A stretch of DNA of 12,426 nucleotides from positions 4,677 through 17,102 of the forward strand of contig DFGF01000150.1 of the NCBI GenBank assembly GCA_002371715.1, read 5' to 3'. This document shows, piece after piece, positions 6,278 to 12,426 of the stretch. Under the pieces are notes generated by a model. The model saw only the letters and a list, made by a program, of their open reading frames with translations. It did not search any database and was not told the DNA's origin. Source of the stretch: Prevotella sp. UBA3757. GTDB lineage: Bacteria > Bacteroidota > Bacteroidia > Bacteroidales > Bacteroidaceae. The position numbers were made by a program, and so were the translations under genes. Numbering within the stretch: position 1 is the first letter of the stretch; every line of letters starts with the position of its first letter.

Positions 6278-8059
6278 ATGTGTGGAATAGTAGCAATATT
6301 AAATGTAAAAGGCCAAACTGCAGAATTGCGCCAGAAGGCATTACGAATGAGTCAGAAGATTCGCCATCGCGGACCTGACTGGAGTGGAATCTATTGTGGC
6401 GGCTCAGCCATCCTCGCTCACGAACGGCTGAGCATCGTCGACCCAGAGTCAGGCGGTCAGCCCCTCTATTCTCCGGACAGGAAGCAGGTGCTGGCGGTCA
6501 ATGGCGAAATCTATAACCATCAGGACATCCGCCGTCGCTTCGCCGGACAGTACGACTTCCAGACGGGCAGCGACTGCGAGGTCATCCTGGCGTTATGGAA
6601 AGAGTGGAGACAGACCCTCCCCCAGCCCCTCCCTTGTAGGGCGGGGAGTAATTACTCTCAAGACGCAATAACAGCAGAAGTACTATCTACTCCCCGCCCT
6701 ACAAGGGAGGGGCAGGGGGAGGGTCTGCTGTGCTCCTTTTTAGAGCAACTCAGCGGCATCTTTGCCTTTGTGCTCTACGACGAAGAGAACGACGAGTTCT
6801 TGATTGCCCGCGACCCCATCGGCGTCATACCTTTATATATAGGCTACGACAGCGACGGCACCATCTATGTCGCCTCCGAACTGAAGGCCCTTGAAGGCCA
6901 GTGCGAGCGTTACGAGCCTTTCCCGCCCGGACACTACCTCTATGTAAACGAAGGATTAAAAAAATATTACCGCCGCGACTGGATGCAATATGATGCCGTA
7001 AAGGACAATCCCGCCAGCGTCTCCGCCATCCATGATGCCCTGGAAGATGCCGTGCGCCGCCAACTCATGTCCGATGTCCCCTACGGCGTGCTGCTCTCCG
7101 GTGGTCTGGACAGCAGCGTCATTTCCGCCATCGCCCAGAAGTTCAGCGAGCACCGCATCGAGGACGGCAGCAAGACTCGCGCCTACTGGCCCCGCCTGCA
7201 CTCTTTCGCCGTAGGTCTCAAGGGTGCTCCCGACCTGGCCAAAGCCCGTCTCGTGGCCGACCATATCGGCACCGTTCACCACGAAATCAATTACACCATT
7301 CAGGAGGGTCTCGACGCCATCCGCGATGTCATCTATTATATCGAGACCTATGATGTCACCACCGTGCGCGCCTCCACGCCCATGTACCTTCTGGCCCGCG
7401 TCATCAGGTCGATGGGCATCAAGATGGTGCTATCGGGCGAGGGTGCCGACGAGATATTCGGCGGCTATCTCTATTTCCACAAAGCCCCCTCGGCCAAGGA
7501 CTTCCACGAAGAGACGGTTCGTAAGCTCTCCAAACTCCACCTCTACGACTGCCTGCGCGCCAACAAAAGCCTGTCGGCATGGGGTGTCGAGGGGCGCGTG
7601 CCATTCCTCGACAAGGAGTTTCTCGATGTAGCCATGCGTACCAATCCCGAGGCGAAGATGTGTCCCGGCCAGACGATAGAAAAGAAGATTGTACGCGAGG
7701 CCTTTGCCGATTTGCTGCCCGATGCCGTGGCTTGGCGACAGAAAGAACAATTCTCCGACGGCGTAGGCTATTCATGGATTGACACGCTGAAAGAAATCAC
7801 GTCACGTGCAGTCACCGACGAGCAAATGGCCCATGCTGCCGAGCGTTTCCCCATCAACCCGCCCAAGAACAAGGAGGAGTACTACTACCGCAGCATCTTT
7901 GCCGAGCACTTCCCCAGCGACTCCGCCGCCAGCAGCGTACCCTCCGAGGCCAGCGTAGCCTGCAGCACCGCCGTCGCCCTCGAATGGGATGCCGCCTTCC
8001 GCAACCTTAATGACCCCAGTGGCCGTGCTGTCAAAGGCGTACACGAGCAAGCCTACTGA
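6278..8059 (+). CDS. asnB: glutamine-hydrolysing asparagine synthase B
   Basis: Makes asparagine from aspartate, glutamine and ATP in the cytosol. The N-terminal class II glutaminase domain begins MCGIVAI with Cys2 as nucleophile, followed by IRHRGPDWSG, AHERLSIVD and VNGEIYNH. The synthetase domain has the ATP pyrophosphatase loop SGGLDSS (residues 274-280), VLSGEGADEIFGGY and GVEGRVPFLDKEF. The C-terminus (FPSDSAASSVPSEASVACSTAVALEW, given here in part as VACSTAVALEW) follows the E. coli AsnB type. Length is 593 aa against 554 in E. coli; the excess is a repeat-encoded insertion of about 40 residues (TLPQPLPCRAGSNY ... STPRPTREGQGEG) between LALWKEW and FLEQLSGIFAF, inside the glutaminase domain. 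Start is 12 bases after carB, so probably last gene of the operon. No clear hairpin terminator follows. Confidence 0.96.
   Translation: MCGIVAILNVKGQTAELRQKALRMSQKIRHRGPDWSGIYCGGSAILAHERLSIVDPESGGQPLYSPDRKQVLAVNGEIYNHQDIRRRFAGQYDFQTGSDCEVILALWKEWRQTLPQPLPCRAGSNYSQDAITAEVLSTPRPTREGQGEGLLCSFLEQLSGIFAFVLYDEENDEFLIARDPIGVIPLYIGYDSDGTIYVASELKALEGQCERYEPFPPGHYLYVNEGLKKYYRRDWMQYDAVKDNPASVSAIHDALEDAVRRQLMSDVPYGVLLSGGLDSSVISAIAQKFSEHRIEDGSKTRAYWPRLHSFAVGLKGAPDLAKARLVADHIGTVHHEINYTIQEGLDAIRDVIYYIETYDVTTVRASTPMYLLARVIRSMGIKMVLSGEGADEIFGGYLYFHKAPSAKDFHEETVRKLSKLHLYDCLRANKSLSAWGVEGRVPFLDKEFLDVAMRTNPEAKMCPGQTIEKKIVREAFADLLPDAVAWRQKEQFSDGVGYSWIDTLKEITSRAVTDEQMAHAAERFPINPPKNKEEYYYRSIFAEHFPSDSAASSVPSEASVACSTAVALEWDAAFRNLNDPSGRAVKGVHEQAY
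6611..6727 (+). repeat. Composite two-arm palindromic element in asnB
   Basis: Left arm 6611-6655 and right arm 6680-6727. Bases 6611-6650 and 6688-6727 are inverse complements over 40 bp with a single mismatch; the loop is 37 bases. The core CCCTTGTAGGGCGGGGAGT is identical in both arms and differs from the carA and pyrG cores. The left arm carries a G-quadruplex motif on the - strand (6615-6633). The right arm carries one on the + strand (6705-6723; G-runs 3, 4, 5, 3 with loops of 1, 2, 1). The whole element is translated in frame without a stop. Confidence 0.92.
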
Positions 8060-8096
8060 CGGCAACGACTAATTTTACTAAAAAGACTTAAAAAAA

Positions 8097-8127
8097 TATG
8101 CCATTACAACAAATATCACTAAATTTG
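8097..8127 (+). promoter_or_regulatory. Bacteroidetes-type promoter for sppA
   Basis: TAAATTTG at 8120-8127 matches the -7 consensus TANNTTTG exactly. TATG at 8097-8100 matches the -33 TTTG at three of four bases, with the usual 19-base spacing. It leaves a leader of roughly 40 bases before the ATG at 8172. The rest of the gap 8060-8171 is AT-rich and I see no hairpin terminator for asnB in it. Confidence 0.65.
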
Positions 8128-8171
8128 CAGAAAATATGAACTCAATAAAAGCATAACTGCAAAACGTAAAG

Positions 8172-9944
8172 ATGAAAGACTTTCTGAAAAACGTATTGGC
8201 CACTATCACGGGTATTGTCCTGCTGGGCGTTATCATGGCCATCATGAGTGTGATTTCGATGGTGGGGCTGGTGGCTTCGAGCGCCGGCAGTACCAAGGTT
8301 GCCGACAACTCCGTGTTCACGCTGATGCTCTCCGGACAGTTGGAGGAGCGCATGGCCGAGAACCCGCTGAGCATGCTGACAGGCCAGGTGAGCGAGAACC
8401 TGGGACTGGACGACATCATCAGTGCCATCAAGAAAGCCAAGGCCAACGAGAACATCAAAGGCATCTATATCGAGGCCGGCATCTTCAGCAGCGACGCACC
8501 CGCTTCGGCCCACGCCATCCGCGAGGCCCTGCTGGACTTCAAGAAGAGCGGCAAGTGGATTGTGGCCTACGGCGACACCTACACACAGACCACCTACTAT
8601 ATATGTAGCGTGGCCGACAAGCTGTTTCTCAACCCGGAGGGCATGGTCGACTGGCACGGCCTGTCAGCCAACCCCTACTTCGTCAAGGACCTGCTGGCCA
8701 AGTTCGGCGTCAGGTACCAGCTCTGCAAGGTGGGCAAATACAAGAGCGCACCGGAGATGATGACCGCCGACAAGATGAGCGACCCCAACCGCGAACAGGT
8801 GACGGCCTACATGACGGGCATCTGGCAGGTGATGCTGAAGGAGGTAGCCGCGAGCCGCAAGGTGTCTGTCGACTCGCTGAACGCCTATGCCGACCAGTTT
8901 GTCACGCTGGCCGAACAACAGGAGCTGGTCCAGAAGAAGCTCGTGGACAAGCTCATCTATACCGACGAGGTGAAGGGCGAAATCCGCCAGATGCTGAAAC
9001 TGGACAAGGACGACGAAATACCGCAGCTGCTGCTGGCCGACATGAAGAACGTGAAGGGGCCAAAGCTGGAGGGCGACCAGGTGGCCGTCTACTACGCCTA
9101 CGGCGAGATTGTAGACTCTGAGACCGGCAGCATGATGGACGATGAGGCCAACATCGTGGCCAACACCGTCTGCAAGGACCTGGAGAAACTGATGGACGAC
9201 GACGACGTGAAGGCCGTCGTGCTACGCGTCAACTCGCCGGGCGGCTCGGCCTACGCCTCAGAGCAGATATGGCGCAGCGTCACCCAGCTGAAGGCCAAGA
9301 AGCCCGTCGTCGTCTCGATGGGCGGCTACGCTGCCTCGGGTGGCTACTACATCAGCTGTGCCGCCAACTACATCTACTCGGAACCAACCACCATCACCGG
9401 CTCCATCGGCATCTTCGGCATGTTCCCCGACTTCAGCGGCCTGCTGACCGACAAGCTGGGCGTGAAGTTCGACGAGGTCAAGACCAACAAGCATGCCGCC
9501 TTCGGCACCGTGGCCCGTCCGTTTAATGCCGAGGAACTGGCCATGCTCGACCAGTACATAGGCCGTGGCTACGAACTGTTCCGCAAGCGCGTGTCCGACG
9601 GTCGCCAGCAGCCTGTTGCCCAGATCGAGGAGATAGCCCAGGGCCGCGTATGGCTGGGCAACGACGCGCTGAAGATCAAGCTCGTCGACGCCATCGGTTC
9701 GCTGGACGATGCCGTCAAGAAGGCTGCCGAACTGGCCAAGCTCAAGGAGTATCACGCCACAAGCTATCCCGAACCCATGGACTGGTGGGCCTCACTGATA
9801 GACCAGACCGAGAAAGGCAGCTACCTGGACAGCCACATGCGTCAGGCCCTGGGCGAATACTACGAGCCGCTGCGACTGGTGAAGAACATGAACCGACAGA
9901 GCGCCATCCAGGCCCGACTGCCGTACTACATCAATATACATTGA
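8172..9944 (+). CDS. sppA: signal peptide peptidase SppA, long (67K) type
   Basis: A membrane-bound serine protease that degrades cleaved signal peptides. Residues about 8-35 (VLATITGIVLLGVIMAIMSV and following) form one hydrophobic anchor, with the rest of the protein outside the cytoplasm. Two peptidase S49 repeats follow. The general base is Lys191 in VGKYKSAPEMM (matching Lys209 of E. coli SppA). The nucleophile is Ser389 in MGGYAASGGYYIS (matching Ser409). VNSPGGSA and ITGSIGIFGM are also conserved. Its 590 aa is close to the 618 of E. coli. The start ATG follows the leader from the promoter at 8097-8127. The TGA stop lies inside the first heptad of the repeat array that follows. Confidence 0.95.
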   Translation: MKDFLKNVLATITGIVLLGVIMAIMSVISMVGLVASSAGSTKVADNSVFTLMLSGQLEERMAENPLSMLTGQVSENLGLDDIISAIKKAKANENIKGIYIEAGIFSSDAPASAHAIREALLDFKKSGKWIVAYGDTYTQTTYYICSVADKLFLNPEGMVDWHGLSANPYFVKDLLAKFGVRYQLCKVGKYKSAPEMMTADKMSDPNREQVTAYMTGIWQVMLKEVAASRKVSVDSLNAYADQFVTLAEQQELVQKKLVDKLIYTDEVKGEIRQMLKLDKDDEIPQLLLADMKNVKGPKLEGDQVAVYYAYGEIVDSETGSMMDDEANIVANTVCKDLEKLMDDDDVKAVVLRVNSPGGSAYASEQIWRSVTQLKAKKPVVVSMGGYAASGGYYISCAANYIYSEPTTITGSIGIFGMFPDFSGLLTDKLGVKFDEVKTNKHAAFGTVARPFNAEELAMLDQYIGRGYELFRKRVSDGRQQPVAQIEEIAQGRVWLGNDALKIKLVDAIGSLDDAVKKAAELAKLKEYHATSYPEPMDWWASLIDQTEKGSYLDSHMRQALGEYYEPLRLVKNMNRQSAIQARLPYYINIH

Positions 9945-10024
9945 CAGGTGACAGGTGACAGGTGATAGTTGACAGTTGATAGTTGACAGGTGACAGTTGA
10001 TAGTTGACAGTTGACAGGTGACTA
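9941..10024 (+). repeat. KTGAYAG heptad array, 11 units plus a partial, after sppA
   Basis: Eleven complete heptads (9941-10017) in unbroken register, all TTGACAG, GTGACAG, TTGATAG or GTGATAG, then a partial GTGAC. Variation is confined to positions 1 and 5. The first unit contains the sppA stop codon (TGA 9942-9944). Its reverse complement (CTGTCAA-type) resembles the CTCAACK units in thiL. The remaining gap, 10025-10067, is A-rich and leads to lpxK. Confidence 0.95.
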
Positions 10025-10067
10025 CCGCACTGACTGACAAATCATAAATTTCAAAAAAAAAAACGTT

Positions 10068-11243
10068 GTGGAAGGCGACTTCATCAAAACCAATAAATGG
10101 CTGCTGCCGCTGAGCTGGCTGTACGGCTTGGCGGTACGCGCGCGTAACAGCCTGTTTGAGATGGGCGTGCTCAAGAGCCGTGCCTTCGACCTGCCCGTCA
10201 TCAGCGTGGGCAACATCACGGTGGGAGGAACGGGCAAGACGCCGCACGTGGAATACCTGGCGCGGCTGCTGAAGGGCCAATACAAGGTGGCCGTGCTGAG
10301 CCGGGGCTACATGCGCCACAGCAGGGGCTTCGTCAAGGCCGACGCGAACACCCCGATGCGGACAATAGGCGATGAGCCATACCAGATGAAACAGAAGTTC
10401 AGCGACGTCACCATAGCCGTCGACAAGAACCGCTGCCACGGCATCGACACGCTGACCGCCGAGGACCCTAACCTGGACGTCATCCTGCTGGACGACGCCT
10501 TCCAGCACCGCTACGTCAAGCCGGGCATCAACATCCTGCTGGTCGACTACCACCGGCTCATCATCTACGACAAGCTGCTGCCCGCCGGACGGCTGCGCGA
10601 ACCACTCAAGGGCAAGGACCGGGCCAACGTGGTCATCGTAACCAAGTGTCCGAAGGAACTGAAGCCCATGGAGTATCGCGTCATCACCAAGGCCATGCAG
10701 CTCTACCCCTACCAGCGGCTCTACTTCACCACAGTGGACTATGCCGACCTGCGGCCGCTCTTCCAGCCCAGCCGCCAGGAGCAGCCGACGCTCGACAGCC
10801 TCCACGACACGCACGTGCTGCTGGTGACGGGCATTGCCTCGCCCGAGCAAATGATCCACGACCTTACCCCACACACCTCGCACCTGACGCCACTCACCTT
10901 TGCCGACCACCATCAGTTCCGCCACAAGGACGTCCAGCTCATCAACGACACCTTTGCAGCCATGCCGTCGCCCAAGCTGCTCATCACCACCGAGAAGGAT
11001 GCCACCAGGCTGAAGGATGCCGAGGGGCTGACGGACGACGTCAGGGCCAACCTCTACGTGCTGCCCCTGCACATCAGCTTCATGCAGGACCAGGAAGAGG
11101 CCTTCGACCGCCAGATTACGGACTACGTGCGCAAGAACTCGAAGAACAGCATTCTGAACAGAGACAAGGACAAGGACGACCTCAAGCCGCACAACAGCAG
11201 CCCTGAAGCCAGTGAGAAACCCCGAACCATCAGCTTCCGCTGA
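10068..11243 (+). CDS. lpxK: tetraacyldisaccharide 4'-kinase (lipid A synthesis)
   Basis: LpxK phosphorylates the 4' position of the lipid A disaccharide on the cytoplasmic face of the inner membrane. Visible motifs: N-terminal amphipathic segment WLLPLSWLYGLAVRARNSLFE; Walker A VGGTGKTP (residues 52-59); DDAFQHR (142-148); PAGRLREP; FADHHQF; and TTEKDATRL near the C-terminus. The start is a GTG at 10068, chosen because the resulting MEGDF...KWLLPLSWLYG matches the family N-terminus and no in-frame ATG lies upstream. There is an A-run but no Shine-Dalgarno. 391 aa; the last 35 or so residues are polar and probably disordered. A segment reading LTPHTSHLTPL (about 266-276) may be a decayed heptad array. 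Follows sppA by 123 bases, mostly repeat. Confidence 0.94.
   Translation: MEGDFIKTNKWLLPLSWLYGLAVRARNSLFEMGVLKSRAFDLPVISVGNITVGGTGKTPHVEYLARLLKGQYKVAVLSRGYMRHSRGFVKADANTPMRTIGDEPYQMKQKFSDVTIAVDKNRCHGIDTLTAEDPNLDVILLDDAFQHRYVKPGINILLVDYHRLIIYDKLLPAGRLREPLKGKDRANVVIVTKCPKELKPMEYRVITKAMQLYPYQRLYFTTVDYADLRPLFQPSRQEQPTLDSLHDTHVLLVTGIASPEQMIHDLTPHTSHLTPLTFADHHQFRHKDVQLINDTFAAMPSPKLLITTEKDATRLKDAEGLTDDVRANLYVLPLHISFMQDQEEAFDRQITDYVRKNSKNSILNRDKDKDDLKPHNSSPEASEKPRTISFR
10873..10900 (+). repeat. Possible decayed CACCT heptad array in lpxK
   Basis: Four 7-base segments in register, ACACCTC, GCACCTG, ACGCCAC, TCACCTT, encode part of DLTPHTSHLTPLTF. The match between units is loose. The encoded peptide replaces a variable stretch of similar length before FADHHQF, so an insertion is not proven. 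Confidence 0.35.
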
Positions 11244-11304
11244 CTACCCAGGGAGAGTTTGCAGCGAGCAGCGAGGGCGTTAACGGACAAATAGTATTGG
11301 AACA

Positions 11305-12414
11305 ATGGAAATAGCAACATTAGGAGAATTCGGACTCATCGACCGGCTGACCAAGGACTGTCAGCCCAAGAATACATCGACCATCCGAGGCGTCGGCGAC
11401 GACTGCGCCGTACTGCACTATCCCGACAGCGAAGTGCTCGTCACCACCGACATGCTCATGGAGGGCGTCCACTTCGACCTGACCTACATCAGCCTGCAAC
11501 ACCTGGGATGGAAGTCGGCCATGGTCAACATCAGCGACATCTTTGCCATGAACGGCACGCCGCGCCAGATGACGGTGTCCATGGCCCTCTCGAAGCGCTT
11601 CACCGTCGAGGACATGGAGCAGTTCTACGCAGGACTGCGCATGGCGTGCGACAAGTGGGGCGTCGACATTGTGGGAGGCGACACCACGTCCAGCTATACC
11701 GGACTGGCCATCAGCATCACCTGCATCGGTGAGGCCCGGAAGGAAGACATTGTATATCGCAACGGTGCACGCGAGACCGACCTTGTCTGCGTCTCCGGTG
11801 ACCTCGGTGCCGCCTACATGGGCCTGCAACTGCTGGAACGAGAAAAGTCGGTCTACTACCAACAGGTGAATGAATTGAAAGAGAAAATGGCAGAGGCAAA
11901 AGCTAATGGCGACAGCCAAAAACTCTCAACGCTCAACGCTCAACTCTCAACTATAGCTACGCCCGACTTTGCCGGCAAGGAATACCTGCTGCAGCGACAA
12001 CTGAAGACCGAGGCCCGTGGCGACATCGTCCAACGGCTGCGAGAAGCCGGCATCAAGCCCACAGCCATGATGGACATCAGCGACGGACTATCCTCCGAAC
12101 TCATGCACATCTGCAAGCAGTCCGGCGTCGGCTGCCGCATCTTCGAGAAGCAGATACCCATCGACTACCAGACCGCCGTCATGGCCGAGGAACTGAACAT
12201 GAACGTCACCACCTGCGCCCTCAACGGCGGCGAGGACTACGAACTGCTGTTCACCGTGCCCATCGGCGACCATGAGAAAATCCAGGAGATGGACGATGTC
12301 AAGCTCATAGGCCACATCACCAACCAAAGCCTCGGCCACGTACTTGTCAGCCGCGACGGCCAGGAATTCGAGCTGAAGGCGCAGGGATGGAACCCGATGT
12401 TAAATGAAAAATGA
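11305..12414 (+). CDS. thiL: thiamine-monophosphate kinase
   Basis: ThiL phosphorylates thiamine monophosphate to the active cofactor thiamine diphosphate in the cytosol. Family motifs are in order: GVGDDCAV (residues 29-36), TTDMLMEGVHF, MVNISDIFAMNGTP, GGDTTSS, SGDLGAAYMGLQLLERE, DISDGLSSEL (257 onwards) and NGGEDYELLF (307-316). At 369 aa it is longer than the E. coli protein (325). The extra length is a segment at about residues 186-217, between LLEREKSVYY and PDFAGKEYLLQRQLK. Its first part is A-rich in codons and helical and charged (NELKEKMAEAKANGD). Its second part, KLSTLNAQLSTI, is encoded by a CTCAACK heptad array. The last codons and TGA stop are in a GAARAAT heptad array. It starts 61 bases after lpxK; I see no good promoter in that gap, so co-transcription with sppA-lpxK is likely. 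Confidence 0.95.
   Translation: MEIATLGEFGLIDRLTKDCQPKNTSTIRGVGDDCAVLHYPDSEVLVTTDMLMEGVHFDLTYISLQHLGWKSAMVNISDIFAMNGTPRQMTVSMALSKRFTVEDMEQFYAGLRMACDKWGVDIVGGDTTSSYTGLAISITCIGEARKEDIVYRNGARETDLVCVSGDLGAAYMGLQLLEREKSVYYQQVNELKEKMAEAKANGDSQKLSTLNAQLSTIATPDFAGKEYLLQRQLKTEARGDIVQRLREAGIKPTAMMDISDGLSSELMHICKQSGVGCRIFEKQIPIDYQTAVMAEELNMNVTTCALNGGEDYELLFTVPIGDHEKIQEMDDVKLIGHITNQSLGHVLVSRDGQEFELKAQGWNPMLNEK
11925..11952 (+). repeat. CTCAACK x4 heptad array in thiL
   Basis: CTCAACG, CTCAACG, CTCAACT, CTCAACT: exactly four units, 28 bp, varying only at the last base. Encodes LSTLNAQLST in frame in the ThiL insertion. Read on the other strand the unit is MGTTGAG, similar to the AGTTGAY register of the array after sppA. 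Confidence 0.9.
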
Positions 12415-12426
12415 AGAATGAAAAAT
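12406..12426 (+). repeat. GAARAAT heptad array (inverse of ATTCTTC) at the thiL stop, cut by window end
   Basis: GAAAAAT, GAAGAAT, GAAAAAT in register, running to the last base of the window; GTTAAAT at 12399-12405 may be a decayed fourth unit. It is the inverse orientation of the ATTCTTC repeat in pyrG, carA and carB. It supplies the ThiL C-terminus (NEK) and the TGA stop at 12412-12414. The array may continue beyond the window. Confidence 0.75.

Noticed and set aside
6611..6727. Intrinsic terminator, intron or intein in asnB
   Set aside because: The hairpin has no following T-run and lies in an open frame; no intron core, and no intein splice motifs, are visible; the insertion is translated through in frame.
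8060..8096. Rho-independent terminator after asnB
   Set aside because: AT-rich sequence with only a trivial AATTTTACTAAAA inverted match and no GC stem or T-run.
9941..10017. TTGACA units after sppA as -35 promoter boxes
   Set aside because: Every TTGACA is part of a regular 7-bp repeat, no -10 is suitably placed, and Bacteroidetes primary sigma factors do not use that consensus.
9941..10024. CRISPR array
   Set aside because: Units are 7 bp with no spacers between them and no cas gene is nearby.
10045..10052. TAAATTTC as a -7 element for lpxK
   Set aside because: Seven of eight bases match TANNTTTG, but there is no -33 TTTG at the proper spacing (10022-10025 reads CTAC), and the A-rich gap makes chance matches likely.
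9792..11192. Long open frame of 466 codons on the - strand opposite lpxK
   Set aside because: It lies wholly against sppA/lpxK, which have clear family motifs; its translation is low-complexity V/H/R/L-rich, as expected from the complement of GC-rich codons, with no recognisable domain.
11292..11299. TAGTATTG as a promoter for thiL
   Set aside because: It ends five bases before the ATG, leaving almost no leader, and the nearest upstream TTTG (11258-11261) is 30 bases away instead of 19.

Overview
This looks like a chromosomal housekeeping segment from a member of the Bacteroidales, most likely Prevotella-like. The evidence is the gene families, the absence of Shine-Dalgarno sequences, and a good match to the Bacteroidetes promoter (-33 TTTG-like / -7 TANNTTTG) ahead of sppA. 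The genus is an inference. All eight genes are on the + strand and packed closely. No stretch of more than about 125 bases lacks a gene, and I see no tRNA, rRNA, CRISPR array, transposase or phage gene.

Region 1 (1-8059) looks like one operon: pyrG (5' end outside the window), a divergent purF, carA, the N-terminal half of carB, and asnB. Gaps are 17, -1, -14 and 12 bases. Four of the five products (PyrG, PurF, CarA, AsnB) carry a glutamine amidotransferase domain, and CarB uses the ammonia made by CarA, so this is a glutamine-nitrogen operon feeding CTP, purine, carbamoyl phosphate and asparagine synthesis. CarB is odd: it stops exactly where the second synthetase half should begin, and asnB follows 12 bases later.

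Region 2 (8060-12426) starts with a promoter-bearing gap and then holds sppA (inner-membrane signal peptide peptidase), lpxK (lipid A 4'-kinase) and thiL (thiamine-monophosphate kinase).

The most interesting content is a set of short repeats that have entered conserved enzymes in frame. One type is arrays of exactly four heptamers (28 bp): ATTCTTC in pyrG, carA and carB; ATGGTTM, direct and inverted, in carA; CTCAACK in thiL. A longer heptad array follows sppA and another ends thiL. The second type is a C/G-rich palindromic element of about 44 bp in pyrG, carA (two arms) and asnB (two arms), with a canonical G-quadruplex motif in four of the five arms. Arms in one gene share a private core sequence that differs between genes, even when they lie 340 bp apart in carA. 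In three genes (pyrG, sppA, thiL) the stop codon itself lies in a tandem repeat. PurF, in the middle of the operon, has none. These insertions account for much of the extra length of CarA, AsnB and ThiL and avoid the catalytic motifs, although one CarA insertion ends seven residues before the nucleophilic cysteine.
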